A DNA stretch of 48,980 nt from an uncultured Clostridia bacterium (GCA_934615235.1 CAKTTL010000010.1:1-48980), one strand, 5' to 3'. Counted from the first letter of the stretch, positions 32,900-41,273 are shown. Numbers and translations are program-made. Notes: generated by a model from the letters alone, not told the origin.

Positions 32900-34084
32900 T
32901 TACAATCCCATTTCCTTCTTCACTTCGGCGAACTTGGAAACGGCGAACTTGAGATCTTCCATGGAATGCGCGGCGCTGACCTGCGTGCGGATGCGGGCTT
33001 TGCCCTGCGGCACGACAGGATAGCAGAAGGAGACGACGTACACGCCCTTGGCGAGCATGCGCTCGGCGAATTTCCTGGCGACGTGCGCGTCATAGAGCAT
33101 CACGGGAACGATCGGGTGCGTGCTTTCGGGCACGTCGAAGCCCAGATCGACCAGCGCGCCGCGGAAATACTTTGTGTTCTCCTCCAGCTTGTCGCGCAGC
33201 GCGGTGGAGGCGTTGAGCATCTCCATCACCTTCAGAGACGCGGCGCACACGGCCGGAGCCAGCGTGTTGGAGAACAGATACGGCCGGGACTTCTGCCGCA
33301 GCAGGGAGACGATCTCTTTGCGCGCCAGCGTGAAGCCGCCCGACGCGCCGCCCAGCGCCTTGCCGAACGTGCCGGTCAGGATGTCCACGCGGCCTTCCAC
33401 GCCGCAATGTTCGATCGTGCCGCGGCCGGTCTTGCCGACAAAGCCCGCGGCGTGGCTGTCGTCCACCATGACGAGCGCGCCGTATTCATCGGCCAGATCG
33501 CAGATGCCGCGCAGATTGGCGATGTAGCCGTCCATGGAGAACACGCCGTCCGTCGCGATCAGCTTGATGCGCGCGTCCCTGGCCTGCTCGAGCTTTTCGC
33601 GCAGATCGGCCATGTCGTTGTTCTTGTAGCGATAGCGCGCGGCCTTGCACAGGCGCACGCCGTCGATGATCGAAGCGTGGTTCAGCTCGTCGGAGATAAT
33701 CGCGTCTTCCGCCGTAAGCAGCGCCTCGAACAGGCCGCCGTTCGCGTCGAAGCAGGAAGAATAGAGAATCGCATCCTCAAAGCCGAAGAACTTCGCAATC
33801 GTCTCCTCCAGCTGCTTGTGCACCTGCTGCGTGCCGCAGATAAAGCGCACGGAGGACAGGCCGAAGCCCCAGCGGTCGTAGCTGTTCTTCGCCGCGGCGA
33901 TCACCTCGGGGTTGTCGGCCAGACCAAGGTAGTTGTTGGCGCACATGTTGAGCACGCCGGAAGTGACGGTCGTATCCACGCGGGACTGCTGCGGCGTGGT
34001 AATGACGCGCTCGTCCTTATACGTTCCGGCTTCGCGCATGGCGGCCAGCTGGCCGCTGAAAATATCGTAAGCGTTTTTTGCCAT
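32900..34084 (-). CDS. kbl: Glycine C-acetyltransferase (2-amino-3-ketobutyrate CoA ligase)
   Basis: This 394-residue PLP enzyme of the alpha-oxoamine synthase family cleaves 2-amino-3-ketobutyrate with CoA into glycine and acetyl-CoA. It has NMCANNYLGLADNPEV near the N-terminus, SDELNHASIIDGVRL, the cofactor Asp in MVDDSHAAGF, and the PLP Lys in TGTFGKALGG (about 242). It starts two bases after the tdh stop, with GGAGG inside the end of tdh. Together with Tdh it completes threonine breakdown to glycine. A family A hairpin and 127 bp array follow. Confidence 0.95.
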   Translation of the reverse strand: MAKNAYDIFSGQLAAMREAGTYKDERVITTPQQSRVDTTVTSGVLNMCANNYLGLADNPEVIAAAKNSYDRWGFGLSSVRFICGTQQVHKQLEETIAKFFGFEDAILYSSCFDANGGLFEALLTAEDAIISDELNHASIIDGVRLCKAARYRYKNNDMADLREKLEQARDARIKLIATDGVFSMDGYIANLRGICDLADEYGALVMVDDSHAAGFVGKTGRGTIEHCGVEGRVDILTGTFGKALGGASGGFTLARKEIVSLLRQKSRPYLFSNTLAPAVCAASLKVMEMLNASTALRDKLEENTKYFRGALVDLGFDVPESTHPIVPVMLYDAHVARKFAERMLAKGVYVVSFCYPVVPQGKARIRTQVSAAHSMEDLKFAVSKFAEVKKEMGL

Positions 34085-34086
34085 GT

Positions 34087-35121
34087 TTATTTCCTCCAGT
34101 CCAGAATGACCTTGCCGCTGCGGCCGGTAGCCATCGCCTCAAAGCCCTTTTCATAATCGGTGTATTTGAACCGGTGCGTGATGATCGGTTCGAGGTCGAG
34201 TCCGCCCTGAATCATCGCGGACATCTTATACCACGTCTCGAACATCTTGCGGCCGTACACGCCCTGAATCGTCAGGCCCTTGAAGACCACGTCGTTCCAG
34301 TTCATTTCCATATCCTTGCCGAAAATGCCCAGCATCGCGATCTTGCCGCCGTTGCGCATATGATGCAGCATCTGGCTGAACGCCGCGGGGCTGCCGCTCA
34401 TTTCAAGGCCCACGTCGAAGCCTTCGACCATCGCGCTCTCGCGCATGACGGTTTCAAGGTCTTCCGTCGCCACGTTCACGGCGATCACGCCCATCTTGCG
34501 CGCAAGTTCAAGCCGGTATTCGTTCACGTCGGTGATGATCACGCAGCGCGCGCCGTTCTTTTTGCAGATTGCCGCGGCCATCACGCCGATGGGGCCCGCG
34601 CCGGTCACCAGCACATCCTCGCCCACCACGTCGAACATCAGCGCCGTGTGCGTCGCGTTGCCGTACGCGTCGAAGAAGGATACGACGTCCTCGTCCAGCG
34701 ATTCGTCGATCGGGATCACGTTGCTCGCCGGGATGCACAGATACTCGGCGAACGCGCCGTCGCGGTTCACGCCCACGCCCTTGGTGTTCTTGCACCACTG
34801 GCTGTTGCCCGCGCGGCAGTTGCGGCAGTGGCCGCAGACGATGTGACCTTCGCCGCTCACGCGCTCGCCGATATGCAGGCCCTTGACCATGCTGCCCATT
34901 TCGGCGATTTCGCCCACGTATTCATGCCCCGCGACGAGCGGCGGCTTGATCGTCTCCTGCGCCCATTTGTTCCATTCGTAAATGTGCAGGTCGGTGCCGC
35001 AGATCGCGGTCTTGTGGATTTTAATCAGCACCTCGTCCTCTTTGGGCGTCGGCACCGGCACGCGGGTCAGCGTCAGCCCCGGCGCGGCGGTCTGCTTCTG
35101 CAGCGCGTCCATCATTCGCAT
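34087..35121 (-). CDS. tdh: L-threonine 3-dehydrogenase
   Basis: This 344-residue zinc-dependent medium-chain dehydrogenase oxidises threonine to 2-amino-3-ketobutyrate with NAD. Catalytic zinc ligands are in KTAICGTDLHIYEW and GHEYVGEI; the structural zinc site is CGHCRNCRAGNSQWC. The NAD-binding motif is VTGAGPIGVMAA. LHIYEWNKWAQ is typical of Tdh rather than sorbitol dehydrogenase. GGAGG lies ten bases before the ATG. It is the first gene of the tdh-kbl operon, so the unstable ketobutyrate passes directly to Kbl. Confidence 0.96.
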   Translation of the reverse strand: MRMMDALQKQTAAPGLTLTRVPVPTPKEDEVLIKIHKTAICGTDLHIYEWNKWAQETIKPPLVAGHEYVGEIAEMGSMVKGLHIGERVSGEGHIVCGHCRNCRAGNSQWCKNTKGVGVNRDGAFAEYLCIPASNVIPIDESLDEDVVSFFDAYGNATHTALMFDVVGEDVLVTGAGPIGVMAAAICKKNGARCVIITDVNEYRLELARKMGVIAVNVATEDLETVMRESAMVEGFDVGLEMSGSPAAFSQMLHHMRNGGKIAMLGIFGKDMEMNWNDVVFKGLTIQGVYGRKMFETWYKMSAMIQGGLDLEPIITHRFKYTDYEKGFEAMATGRSGKVILDWRK

Positions 35122-35183
35122 GGGAATAAGTCCTCCTTACTTTGATGATAAAAACAGGATTCTGTATTTCATTGGCTGACACC

Positions 35184-35192
35184 ATTATAGCA
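35184..35192 (-). promoter_or_regulatory. Extended -10 promoter of tdh-kbl
   Basis: On the minus strand TGCTATAAT (35184-35192) is an extended -10 element. The matching -35 position holds only TTCTCT. Confidence 0.6.
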
Positions 35193-35253
35193 TACCGTTT
35201 TCAAAAAGAGAATATTGGCAAGGCTTTTCGCAAAAATTTATTTTCTTCGTGTC

Positions 35254-35298
35254 CGCGTGTAACGCACGCGTGGTTTTCTTTCGGGGCGCTTGCGCCCC
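35254..35298. repeat. Two small palindromes between divergent tdh and methyltransferase genes
   Basis: CGCGTG (35254-35259) pairs with CACGCG (35265-35270). GGGGCGC (35283-35289) pairs with GCGCCCC (35292-35298) around TT. The second lies 12 bases upstream of the plus-strand -10. They could be operators or ends of transcripts. Confidence 0.45.
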
Positions 35299-35310
35299 CC
35301 TGTTGCACCT

Positions 35311-35324
35311 TGCTATAATATAAT
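35311..35324 (+). promoter_or_regulatory. Extended -10 promoter of the methyltransferase gene
   Basis: TGCTATAAT (35311-35319) overlaps a second TATAAT (35319-35324). No good -35 is seen, as expected for an extended -10 promoter. Confidence 0.6.
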
Positions 35325-35354
35325 GGTAAAAATTCAAACGGAGGGATAACCGCC

Positions 35355-35936
35355 ATGTTTTTTCAACTCGCGGCGCTTGCCGTTCTTCTGGCATTTTACG
35401 GTTGCTATTTTGCCAAAATGCTGGCGCAAAGGCGCAAGGGCATCCAGACCGATCAGATCGGCAAAGGCAAAACGGGCTTTGTCAAGACGATTGAACTGAC
35501 GATGAAGGTCGCGACGATCGCCGTCCCGCTGGCCGAAATCGTCTCCATCGCGCTGAACGCGACGGCGCTGCCCGTCTGGGCGCGGGCGCTTGGGCTGTCC
35601 CTCGCGCTTGCGGGCGACGCGGTCTTTATCACCGCCGTCCTCACCATGCGCGACAGCTGGCGCGCCGGCGTCTCCGAAACCGACAAGACCGATCTCGTCA
35701 CTTCCGGCGTCTATCGCTTCAGCCGCAACCCCGCCTTCCTCGGCTTCGATCTGGTCTACCTCGGCCTGCTGCTGATGTTCTTTAACTGGGCGCTCTGCGC
35801 CCTCTCCTGCTTCGCCGCACTCATGTTCCATCTGCAAATCGTCAACGTCGAAGAGGCCTTCCTCCTCTCCGTTTTCGGTGACGAATACCTCGAATACAGA
35901 AAGCACGTCGGGAGGTACGTGGGGAGACGGGAGTAG
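35355..35936 (+). CDS. Membrane methyltransferase of the isoprenylcysteine carboxyl methyltransferase family
   Basis: This 193-residue protein has about five membrane segments and the C-terminal ICMT/PEMT pattern: LVTSGVYRFSRNPAFLGFDL (about 115-135), then VEEAFLLSVFGDEYLEYRKHVGRY (about 165-190). These bind S-adenosylmethionine at the membrane. Bacterial members have varied or unknown substrates. GGAGGG stands nine bases before the ATG. It has its own promoter and ends in a family A hairpin. Confidence 0.87.
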   Translation: MFFQLAALAVLLAFYGCYFAKMLAQRRKGIQTDQIGKGKTGFVKTIELTMKVATIAVPLAEIVSIALNATALPVWARALGLSLALAGDAVFITAVLTMRDSWRAGVSETDKTDLVTSGVYRFSRNPAFLGFDLVYLGLLLMFFNWALCALSCFAALMFHLQIVNVEEAFLLSVFGDEYLEYRKHVGRYVGRRE

Positions 35937-35951
35937 GACGAGGGGTTTTTT

Positions 35952-36024
35952 TCTGGGGGAAATCTTTTCTTTCTGGAGAAAGAAAAGATTTCCCCCAGAC
36001 CCCCTTTCAAAAGAAAGCCGCTTA
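35952..36024 (+). repeat. Family A long-hairpin repeat, copy 5
   Basis: 35952-35973 and 35978-35999 form a perfect 22 bp stem with a TGGA loop, 15 bases after the methyltransferase stop. The flank TTTCAAAAGAAAGCCGCTT follows. This is the inverse of the kbl copy and shares its stem sequence except at one pair (A-T there, T-A here). Confidence 0.75.
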
Positions 36025-36032
36025 CGTAAAGA

Positions 36033-36067
36033 CGCGCCCCTCCGCCCGGAAGGGGCGAAGGGGCGCG
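36033..36067 (-). terminator. GC hairpin between convergent genes
   Basis: CGCGCCCCT (36033-36041) pairs with AGGGGCGCG (36059-36067), with a second, smaller palindrome in the loop. On the minus strand TCTTT follows. It could terminate the gene ending at 36093. Confidence 0.6.
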
Positions 36068-36092
36068 GACAAGATGTGTCTCTTTATTAAAA

Positions 36093-36557
36093 TTATGCCA
36101 GCAGCGCGATGGCGGAATAGCTTACTGCGGTTACGATTGCGGCAGCGATGAGCAGACCGGCGAAGATGACCGGCACGGCCTTTTTCATCGGCAGCTCCAG
36201 CACGGCGGCGACGAGCGAGCCCGTCCACGCGCCCGTACCCGGCAGCGGAATGGCCACGAACAGCATCAGCCCCAGCAGCTGATAGCTCTTGATTTTCTCC
36301 GCCTTCGCCACGGCGCGGGTTTCCACGAAATCGGTAAATTTCCGCATGAACCGAAAACGCGCTGCCAGCCAGCGCATCACGCGCTGCGCGAACACAATCA
36401 GAAACGGCACGGGCAGAATATTTCCGACGATCGCCAGCGTCACCGCTTCCCAGTAGGGCAGTCCGCCCGCCAGTCCAACGGGGATCGCCCCGCGCAGTTC
36501 AACGACGGGCACCATCGCGATAAGCAGCGTTTTCAACGCCGCGCTTGAAAAGATCAT
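36093..36557 (-). CDS. Small multidrug export protein family (COG2426)
   Basis: This 154-residue membrane protein carries the family's VPVVELRGAIPVGLAGGLP near the N-terminus and VAIPLPGTGAWTGSL in the middle, with four to five hydrophobic segments. I chose the ATG at 36557 with GAGGAAG six bases upstream; an ATG seven codons earlier lacks a site. The 'multidrug' name of this family rests on little evidence, and the true role is open. Its promoter overlaps that of the divergent ABC exporter. Confidence 0.85.
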   Translation of the reverse strand: MIFSSAALKTLLIAMVPVVELRGAIPVGLAGGLPYWEAVTLAIVGNILPVPFLIVFAQRVMRWLAARFRFMRKFTDFVETRAVAKAEKIKSYQLLGLMLFVAIPLPGTGAWTGSLVAAVLELPMKKAVPVIFAGLLIAAAIVTAVSYSAIALLA

Positions 36558-36582
36558 CTTCTTCCTCTTTGCTCCCATCTAC

Positions 36583-36610
36583 TTGAAGATTTTTCATCTT
36601 ATGATAAAAT
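36583..36610 (+). promoter_or_regulatory. Promoter of the second ABC exporter operon
   Basis: TTGAAG (36583-36588) and TAAAAT (36605-36610) lie 16 bp apart. It overlaps the divergent promoter at 36601-36629, so the two units may compete. Confidence 0.5.
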
Positions 36611-36629
36611 AAAGCGATATATCTGTCAA
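36601..36629 (-). promoter_or_regulatory. Promoter of the COG2426 gene
   Basis: On the minus strand TTGACA (36624-36629) lies 17 bp from TATCAT (36601-36606). Confidence 0.7.
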
Positions 36630-36640
36630 TGGAGGCACGC

Positions 36641-38380
36641 GTGAAAAAGTTGTTCAAATACCTGCGGCCCTACCGCATGCAGTCCATCCTCGCGCCGCTG
36701 TTCAAGCTGCTCGAAGCGGCGATGGAGCTGCTGGTTCCTCTCCTGATGGCCGCCATCATCGACACGGGCGTCGGCAACGCCGACAAATCGTACGTCCTGC
36801 GCATGAGCGCGGTTGTAGCCGCGCTGGGCGCGGCAGGGCTCGTCTTCTCCATCACGGCGCAGTTCTTCGCGGCGCAGGCGGCCACCGGCTTCTCGGCCGA
36901 TATCCGCGCGGCGCTGTTCCGCCATTTGCAGAAGCTGCCGCACGAGCAGCTCGACCGCCAGGGCGCGCCCACGCTGATCACCCGCATGACGGCGGACGCG
37001 CAACAGGTCGAATCGGGCCTGAACCTGACGCTGCGCCTTGCGCTGCGCTCGCCGTTCGTGGTGCTGGGCGCGGTTGCGATGGCGCTGTTTGTCGATGGCA
37101 AAGTCGGCCTGATCTTCGTGGCGGCGCTGCCGGTGCTGACGCTCGTCGTCATCGGCGTGATGCTGCTCACCACGCCGCGCTACAAGCGTATCCAGCGCGG
37201 GCTGGACGGCCTGCTCGGCCGCACGCGCGATAACCTCGAAGGCGGCCGCGTTCTGCACGCCTTCGCGCAGGAGGACGCTGAAATCTCCGCCTTCACCCAG
37301 GAAAACGAAGCGCTCTCCCGCCTGCAGCGGCGCACGGGGCGTGTCGCCGCGCTCTCCAACTCAATGACCAGCGCGCTGGTGAACCTCGCCATCGCGGCGG
37401 TTCTCTGGAGCGGCGCTGTGCGCGTCGATTGCGGCGTACTGACGCAGGGTCAGGTCGTCGCGCTGGTCAACTACATGTCGCAGATTCTCGTCGAGCTGGT
37501 CAAGCTGGCGAATCTGGTTGTCTCCATTTCCAAGGCGGTCGCGTGCGGCAGCCGCATCGAATCGCTGCTGGAGCTGGAAACGGGTATGCCGCAGGCGGCC
37601 AAGCCGCTCGCCCCTGCCCCGGCGGAAGAAACGGTCCGCTTCGATCACGTGACGTTCGCCTATCCCGGCGCGGGCGCGCCCTCGCTGACGGACGTAACGT
37701 TCACCGCGCGGCGCGGCGAAACCATCGGCGTAATCGGCGGCACGGGCAGCGGCAAATCCTCGCTGATCGGGCTGATTCCGCGCTTTTACGACGTAACGTC
37801 CGGCCGCGTGCTGGTCGACGGCGTGGACGTGCGCGATTGGGATATGGAGGCGCTGCGCAGGCGCATCGGCCTGACGCCGCAGCATACCGCGCTTCTGCGC
37901 GGCAGCCTGCGTGAAAACCTCTCCTGGCGCAAGGAAAACGCCTCGGAGGAGGAGCTGAACCGGGCGCTCGAGGCCGCGCAGGCGCTGCCCTTCGTTCGCG
38001 AAAAGCCGGACGGGCTCGATATGCAGGTCGAACAGAACGGCCGCAACTTCTCCGGCGGCCAGCGCCAGCGGCTGACGATCGCCCGCGCGCTGGTGGGCAA
38101 GCCGGAAATTCTCATCCTCGACGACAGCTCCTCCGCGCTGGATTTCGCCACCGAACGCGATCTGCGCCACGCGCTTTCCAGGCTGACGGACACGACCGTT
38201 TTCATCGTCTCCCAGCGCGCGGCCTCCGTACGCGCGGCCAGTCAGATTCTCGTGCTCGACGACGGAATCGTCTGCGGCCTGGGCACGCACGAAGAACTGA
38301 TGCGCTGCTGCCCGGTCTATCAGGAAATCTATTATTCCCAATTCCCGGATGAAAAACCGAAGGGGGGCGCGCAGGCATGA
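36641..38380 (+). CDS. ABC exporter half-transporter, degenerate-site subunit (second system)
   Basis: This 579-residue type IV ABC exporter half has membrane helices at about 15-300. Walker A is GGTGSGKSS (about 366), the signature FSGGQRQRL (about 470), and Walker B is followed by Asp instead of Glu (LDDSSSALD, about 493). It is a paralogue of the gene at 2082-3809. The likely start is GTG at 36641 with GGAGG five bases upstream; the ATG at 36629 is itself part of that ribosome-binding site. The next gene overlaps it by four bases. Confidence 0.93.
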   Translation: MKKLFKYLRPYRMQSILAPLFKLLEAAMELLVPLLMAAIIDTGVGNADKSYVLRMSAVVAALGAAGLVFSITAQFFAAQAATGFSADIRAALFRHLQKLPHEQLDRQGAPTLITRMTADAQQVESGLNLTLRLALRSPFVVLGAVAMALFVDGKVGLIFVAALPVLTLVVIGVMLLTTPRYKRIQRGLDGLLGRTRDNLEGGRVLHAFAQEDAEISAFTQENEALSRLQRRTGRVAALSNSMTSALVNLAIAAVLWSGAVRVDCGVLTQGQVVALVNYMSQILVELVKLANLVVSISKAVACGSRIESLLELETGMPQAAKPLAPAPAEETVRFDHVTFAYPGAGAPSLTDVTFTARRGETIGVIGGTGSGKSSLIGLIPRFYDVTSGRVLVDGVDVRDWDMEALRRRIGLTPQHTALLRGSLRENLSWRKENASEEELNRALEAAQALPFVREKPDGLDMQVEQNGRNFSGGQRQRLTIARALVGKPEILILDDSSSALDFATERDLRHALSRLTDTTVFIVSQRAASVRAASQILVLDDGIVCGLGTHEELMRCCPVYQEIYYSQFPDEKPKGGAQA

Positions 38381-40119
38381 AAAAAACGAACAGGCAGCAA
38401 ACCCTGCGCCGCGTGCTCCGGCGCATCCGCCGCTTCCGCGCGCCGCTTGCGGCCGCGCTCGTGCTGGCGGCGCTGTCCGTTGCCGCGTCGCTGTATATCC
38501 CCGTGCTGACAGGACAGGCTGTGGATGCCATCGTCGCGGCGGGCGCGGTAAACTTCGCGGCGCTGAAAAACGTGCTGCTCCTCATCGCCGCGGCGGCCGT
38601 CGTCGGCGCGATTACGCAGTGGGGCATGAGTTCGCTGTGTACCTCCATCACTGCCGACGTGATTCGCGACCTGCGCGACGACGCGTTCCGCAAGCTCGAG
38701 CGCCTGCCGCTCAAAACGCTCGATAACCGCCCGTACGGCGAGGTCGTCAGCCGCGTCATCTCCGATGCGGAGCGCCTGTCCGACGGCCTGCTGCTCGGCT
38801 TCACCGAGCTGTTCTCCGGCATCCTGACCATCGTGGGCACGCTCTGCTTCATGCTCAGCCAGAGCGTGACGATCACGCTCGTCGTCGTGCTGCTCACGCC
38901 CGTGTCGCTCGTCGTGGCGGCGTTCATCGCCCGGCGTACGCACGGCATGTTCGCCCTGCAGGCGCAGACGCGCGCCGAGCAGACTGCGCTTGTCGACGAG
39001 GCCGTAACGCATACGAAGCTTTCGCAGGCCTTCTGCCGCGAAGACGCGCTGACCGAAAAATTCGACGAGGTGAACGCGCGCCTGCGCAAGCACTCGCTGC
39101 GCGCCATCTTCTATTCGTCCATCACCAACCCCGCCACGCGGTTCGTCAACGCGCTGGTCTATGCGGGCGTGGGCGTGACGGGCGCGCTGTCGGCCATCAG
39201 CGGCCGCATCAGCGTGGGCACGCTCTCGTGCTTTCTCAGCTACGCGCGGCAGTATACGAAGCCGTTCAACGATATTTCCGGCGTGGTGGCCGAAATGCAG
39301 GGCGCGCTGGCGTGCGCGGAACGGCTCTTTGAACTGCTGGACGAGGAAGAGCAGCCTGCCGAGCCGGGGGACGCGGTCGCGCTTTCGAACGCGCAGGGCG
39401 CGATCGAACTGGATAACGTCTCCTTCTCGTACGTGCCTGAGCGGCCGCTGATCGAGGGCTTCAGCCTGAGCGTAAAGCCGGGACAGCACATCGCGCTCGT
39501 CGGCCCGACGGGCTGCGGTAAAACGACGCTGATCAACCTGCTGATGCGCTTCTACGACGCGGATCAGGGCGCGATCCGGGTAGACGGTCATGATATTCGA
39601 GCGCTGACGCGCCGCAGCCTGCGCCGCAGCTACGGCATGGTGCTGCAGGATACGTGGATCCGCGACGCAACGGTGCGGGAGAACATCGCCATCGGCAAAT
39701 CGGACGCGACGGACGAGGAAATCATCGCCGCGGCGAAGGAAGCGGGCGCGCACGGGTTCATCCGCCGCCTGCCGCAGGGATACGACACGGTGCTCAAGAG
39801 CGGCGGCGGGCTTTCGCAGGGACAGAAGCAGCTGCTGTGCATTGCGCGCGTGATGCTGTGCCTGCCGCCGATGCTGATTCTCGACGAAGCGACGAGCTCG
39901 ATCGATACGCGCACAGAGGAAAAGATTTCGCAGGCGTTCGATACGCTGACGAAGGGAAAGACAAGCTTTATCGTTGCGCATCGCCTGTCAACGATTCGGA
40001 ATGCGGATTTGATTCTGGTAATGCGGGATGGGCATATTGTGGAAACGGGTACGCATGAGGATCTGTTGCAGAGGAAAGGGTTCTATTCGAAGCTGTATAA
40101 CGCGCAGTTTGAGGGGTAA
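38377..40119 (+). CDS. ABC exporter half-transporter, canonical subunit (second system)
   Basis: This 580-residue partner of the upstream gene has Walker A GPTGCGKTT (about 376), the signature LSQGQKQLL (about 478) and catalytic Glu in LDEATSSIDTRTEE (about 502). It matches the subunit at 199-2082, so the window holds two separate heterodimeric exporters with the same division of labour. Here the operon has no regulator gene. The ATG overlaps the upstream stop. Three family B units follow. Confidence 0.93.
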   Translation: MKKTNRQQTLRRVLRRIRRFRAPLAAALVLAALSVAASLYIPVLTGQAVDAIVAAGAVNFAALKNVLLLIAAAAVVGAITQWGMSSLCTSITADVIRDLRDDAFRKLERLPLKTLDNRPYGEVVSRVISDAERLSDGLLLGFTELFSGILTIVGTLCFMLSQSVTITLVVVLLTPVSLVVAAFIARRTHGMFALQAQTRAEQTALVDEAVTHTKLSQAFCREDALTEKFDEVNARLRKHSLRAIFYSSITNPATRFVNALVYAGVGVTGALSAISGRISVGTLSCFLSYARQYTKPFNDISGVVAEMQGALACAERLFELLDEEEQPAEPGDAVALSNAQGAIELDNVSFSYVPERPLIEGFSLSVKPGQHIALVGPTGCGKTTLINLLMRFYDADQGAIRVDGHDIRALTRRSLRRSYGMVLQDTWIRDATVRENIAIGKSDATDEEIIAAAKEAGAHGFIRRLPQGYDTVLKSGGGLSQGQKQLLCIARVMLCLPPMLILDEATSSIDTRTEEKISQAFDTLTKGKTSFIVAHRLSTIRNADLILVMRDGHIVETGTHEDLLQRKGFYSKLYNAQFEG

Positions 40120-40485
40120 GGGATTTAAGGAGAGCTAAAAGCGGAAGTTTGCATGGTTTTGAGTAAAAGTGGAAGGTGCAGGAACCTCAGGTTCCTGCCG
40201 GGGTCTTAGGGGCAGAGCCCCTAACGTAACCCGAGCCCCTGCGCCCGCAGGCGCGCAATAACCGCGCAATGTTCGCGCATAGCGCGGACGAGCTAACAGC
40301 GTTGCATGGTTTTGAGCTAAAACCGGAAGGTCCAGGGAACTCAGTTCCCTGGTGAGGGTTTTAGGGGGCAAAGCCCCCTAACGTAACCCGAGCCCCTGCG
40401 CCCGCAGGCGCGCAATAATCGCGCAATGTTCGCGCATAGCGCGAACGAGCTAACAGCGTTGCATGGTTTTGAGCTAAAACCGGGA

Positions 40486-40586
40486 GGCACCGGAGGGGAG
40501 CGCGGCCAGTGGCCGAAACAGCGACCCGGAGGTGCGGTGCGAAACGAGCGATGAGCCCGGCAGGGCGAAGCGCGACGATTGAGCAC
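40486..40586 (+). repeat. Module C repeat, copy 2
   Basis: These 101 bases match 10187-10285 in inverse orientation at roughly 80%. They replace the usual GGAAGGTC stretch before H1 of the third family B unit. The module contains GGCCAGTGGCC and is flanked by GGCAC and GAGCAC. Confidence 0.6.
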
Positions 40587-40619
40587 CGCGCAGGAACCTC
40601 AGGTTCCTGCCGGGGTTTA

Positions 40620-40944
40620 GGGTGTATCTGAAAAATTCCCTGAGACTCCATCACGGCGTCTTTTCCGCCATTTCAGCGTCGGGAAAGCTTGGGACAATCC
40701 CGCACAATATCGCGCAAAGGCTGACGGACGCCTTTACGCCGTCTGCTGTTTGCAGCTTTCTTGACGTACCGCCGGTACGCCTTCGAAATCTGCAATTCGC
40801 ATCCGACGCAAATCCATCTCGCCATCCTTCACGCGAATTATGCGGTATCGCCCCCGATTTAGCGCCGCTAAACCTTCGATTTTCCTCCTTGAACTGACAA
40901 AAAATCCGCTCGTGCTGTCGCCTCTTCCTTTTTCAGATACACCC
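40620..40944. mobile_element. 325 bp MITE with 17 bp terminal inverted repeats and TA duplication
   Basis: AGGGTGTATCTGAAAAA (40619-40635) and TTTTTCAGATACACCCT (40929-40945) are perfect inverted repeats. Counting the outer TA (40618-40619 and 40945-40946) as the target duplication, the element is 40620-40944. Intact family B units a few hundred bases upstream show the uninterrupted site, with TTAGGGG directly following the H1 linker. TA duplication and the size fit a Tc1/mariner-IS630 type MITE. It has no coding capacity; no transposase is in the window. Confidence 0.82.
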
Positions 40945-41006
40945 TAGGGGCAGAGCCCCTAACGTCCCCCCCTTAACCTCCGGCAGACAGTTTGCTTCCT
41001 CTTCAG

Positions 41007-41092
41007 AAGCGGCGAAGCCGCAATAAAAAAATTAAAGCGTGTTTCTATAGCAAAACTCTCGCAAGCCCCAACAGGAACTTGCGAGAGTTTTC
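41007..41092 (-). terminator. Module D: terminator-like double hairpin, copy 2
   Basis: On the minus strand AAAACTCTCGCAAG pairs with CTTGCGAGAGTTTT (41052-41065 with 41078-41091, 14 bp), followed by a spacer, a T-rich run and GCGGC-TTC-GCCGC (41009-41021). It is an inverted paralogue of 23876-23960, sharing the TTCCTGTT loop. At one stem position the pair is flipped (A-T here, T-A there). It could end transcription of the gene at 41274. Confidence 0.7.
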
Positions 41093-41104
41093 TTTTCCTT
41101 TCGG

Positions 41105-41260
41105 CCTTGCCAGCTCGTTATCGCCTGCGGGCGATAACATTGCGCGTTTTTTGGCGCTGCGGCATGGGGACTGGGGTTACGTTAGGGGCTCTGCCCCTAA
41201 AACCCCGGCAGGGAACTGAGTTCCCTGCACCTTCCACTTTTACTCAAAAGCGTGCGGCCG
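41105..41260 (-). repeat. Family B repeat, single unit after the 41274 gene
   Basis: One unit oriented with the minus-strand gene. H1 at 41208-41228 has arms GCAGGGAAC/GTTCCCTGC. H2 is AGGGGC/GCCCCT. H4 is GTTATCGCC/GGCGATAAC (loop CGCA). The leader TTTTGAGTAAAAG occurs twice, at 41240-41252 and 41268-41280, and the gene's own stop codon lies in the proximal copy. Confidence 0.8.
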
Positions 41261-41273
41261 TGCGTCCTTTTAC

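Larger units (their letters stand above)
40151..40975 (+). repeat. Family B repeat, three tandem units after the ABC exporter
   Basis: Units start at GCATGGTTTTGAG in 40151, 40304 and 40461 (periods 153 and 157). H1: 40178-40198 (GCAGGAACC), 40332-40352 (CCAGGGAAC), 40590-40610 (GCAGGAACC). H2: AGGGGC/GCCCCT, AGGGGGC/GCCCCCT, then 40946-40960. H3 is GCGCC/GGCGC around CGCA. H4 is GTTCGCGC/GCGCGAAC (unit 1 has one G-T pair). Unit 3 contains module C before H1 and a MITE between H1 and H2, and ends after H2. No gene is seen in 40120-41273. Confidence 0.85.
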
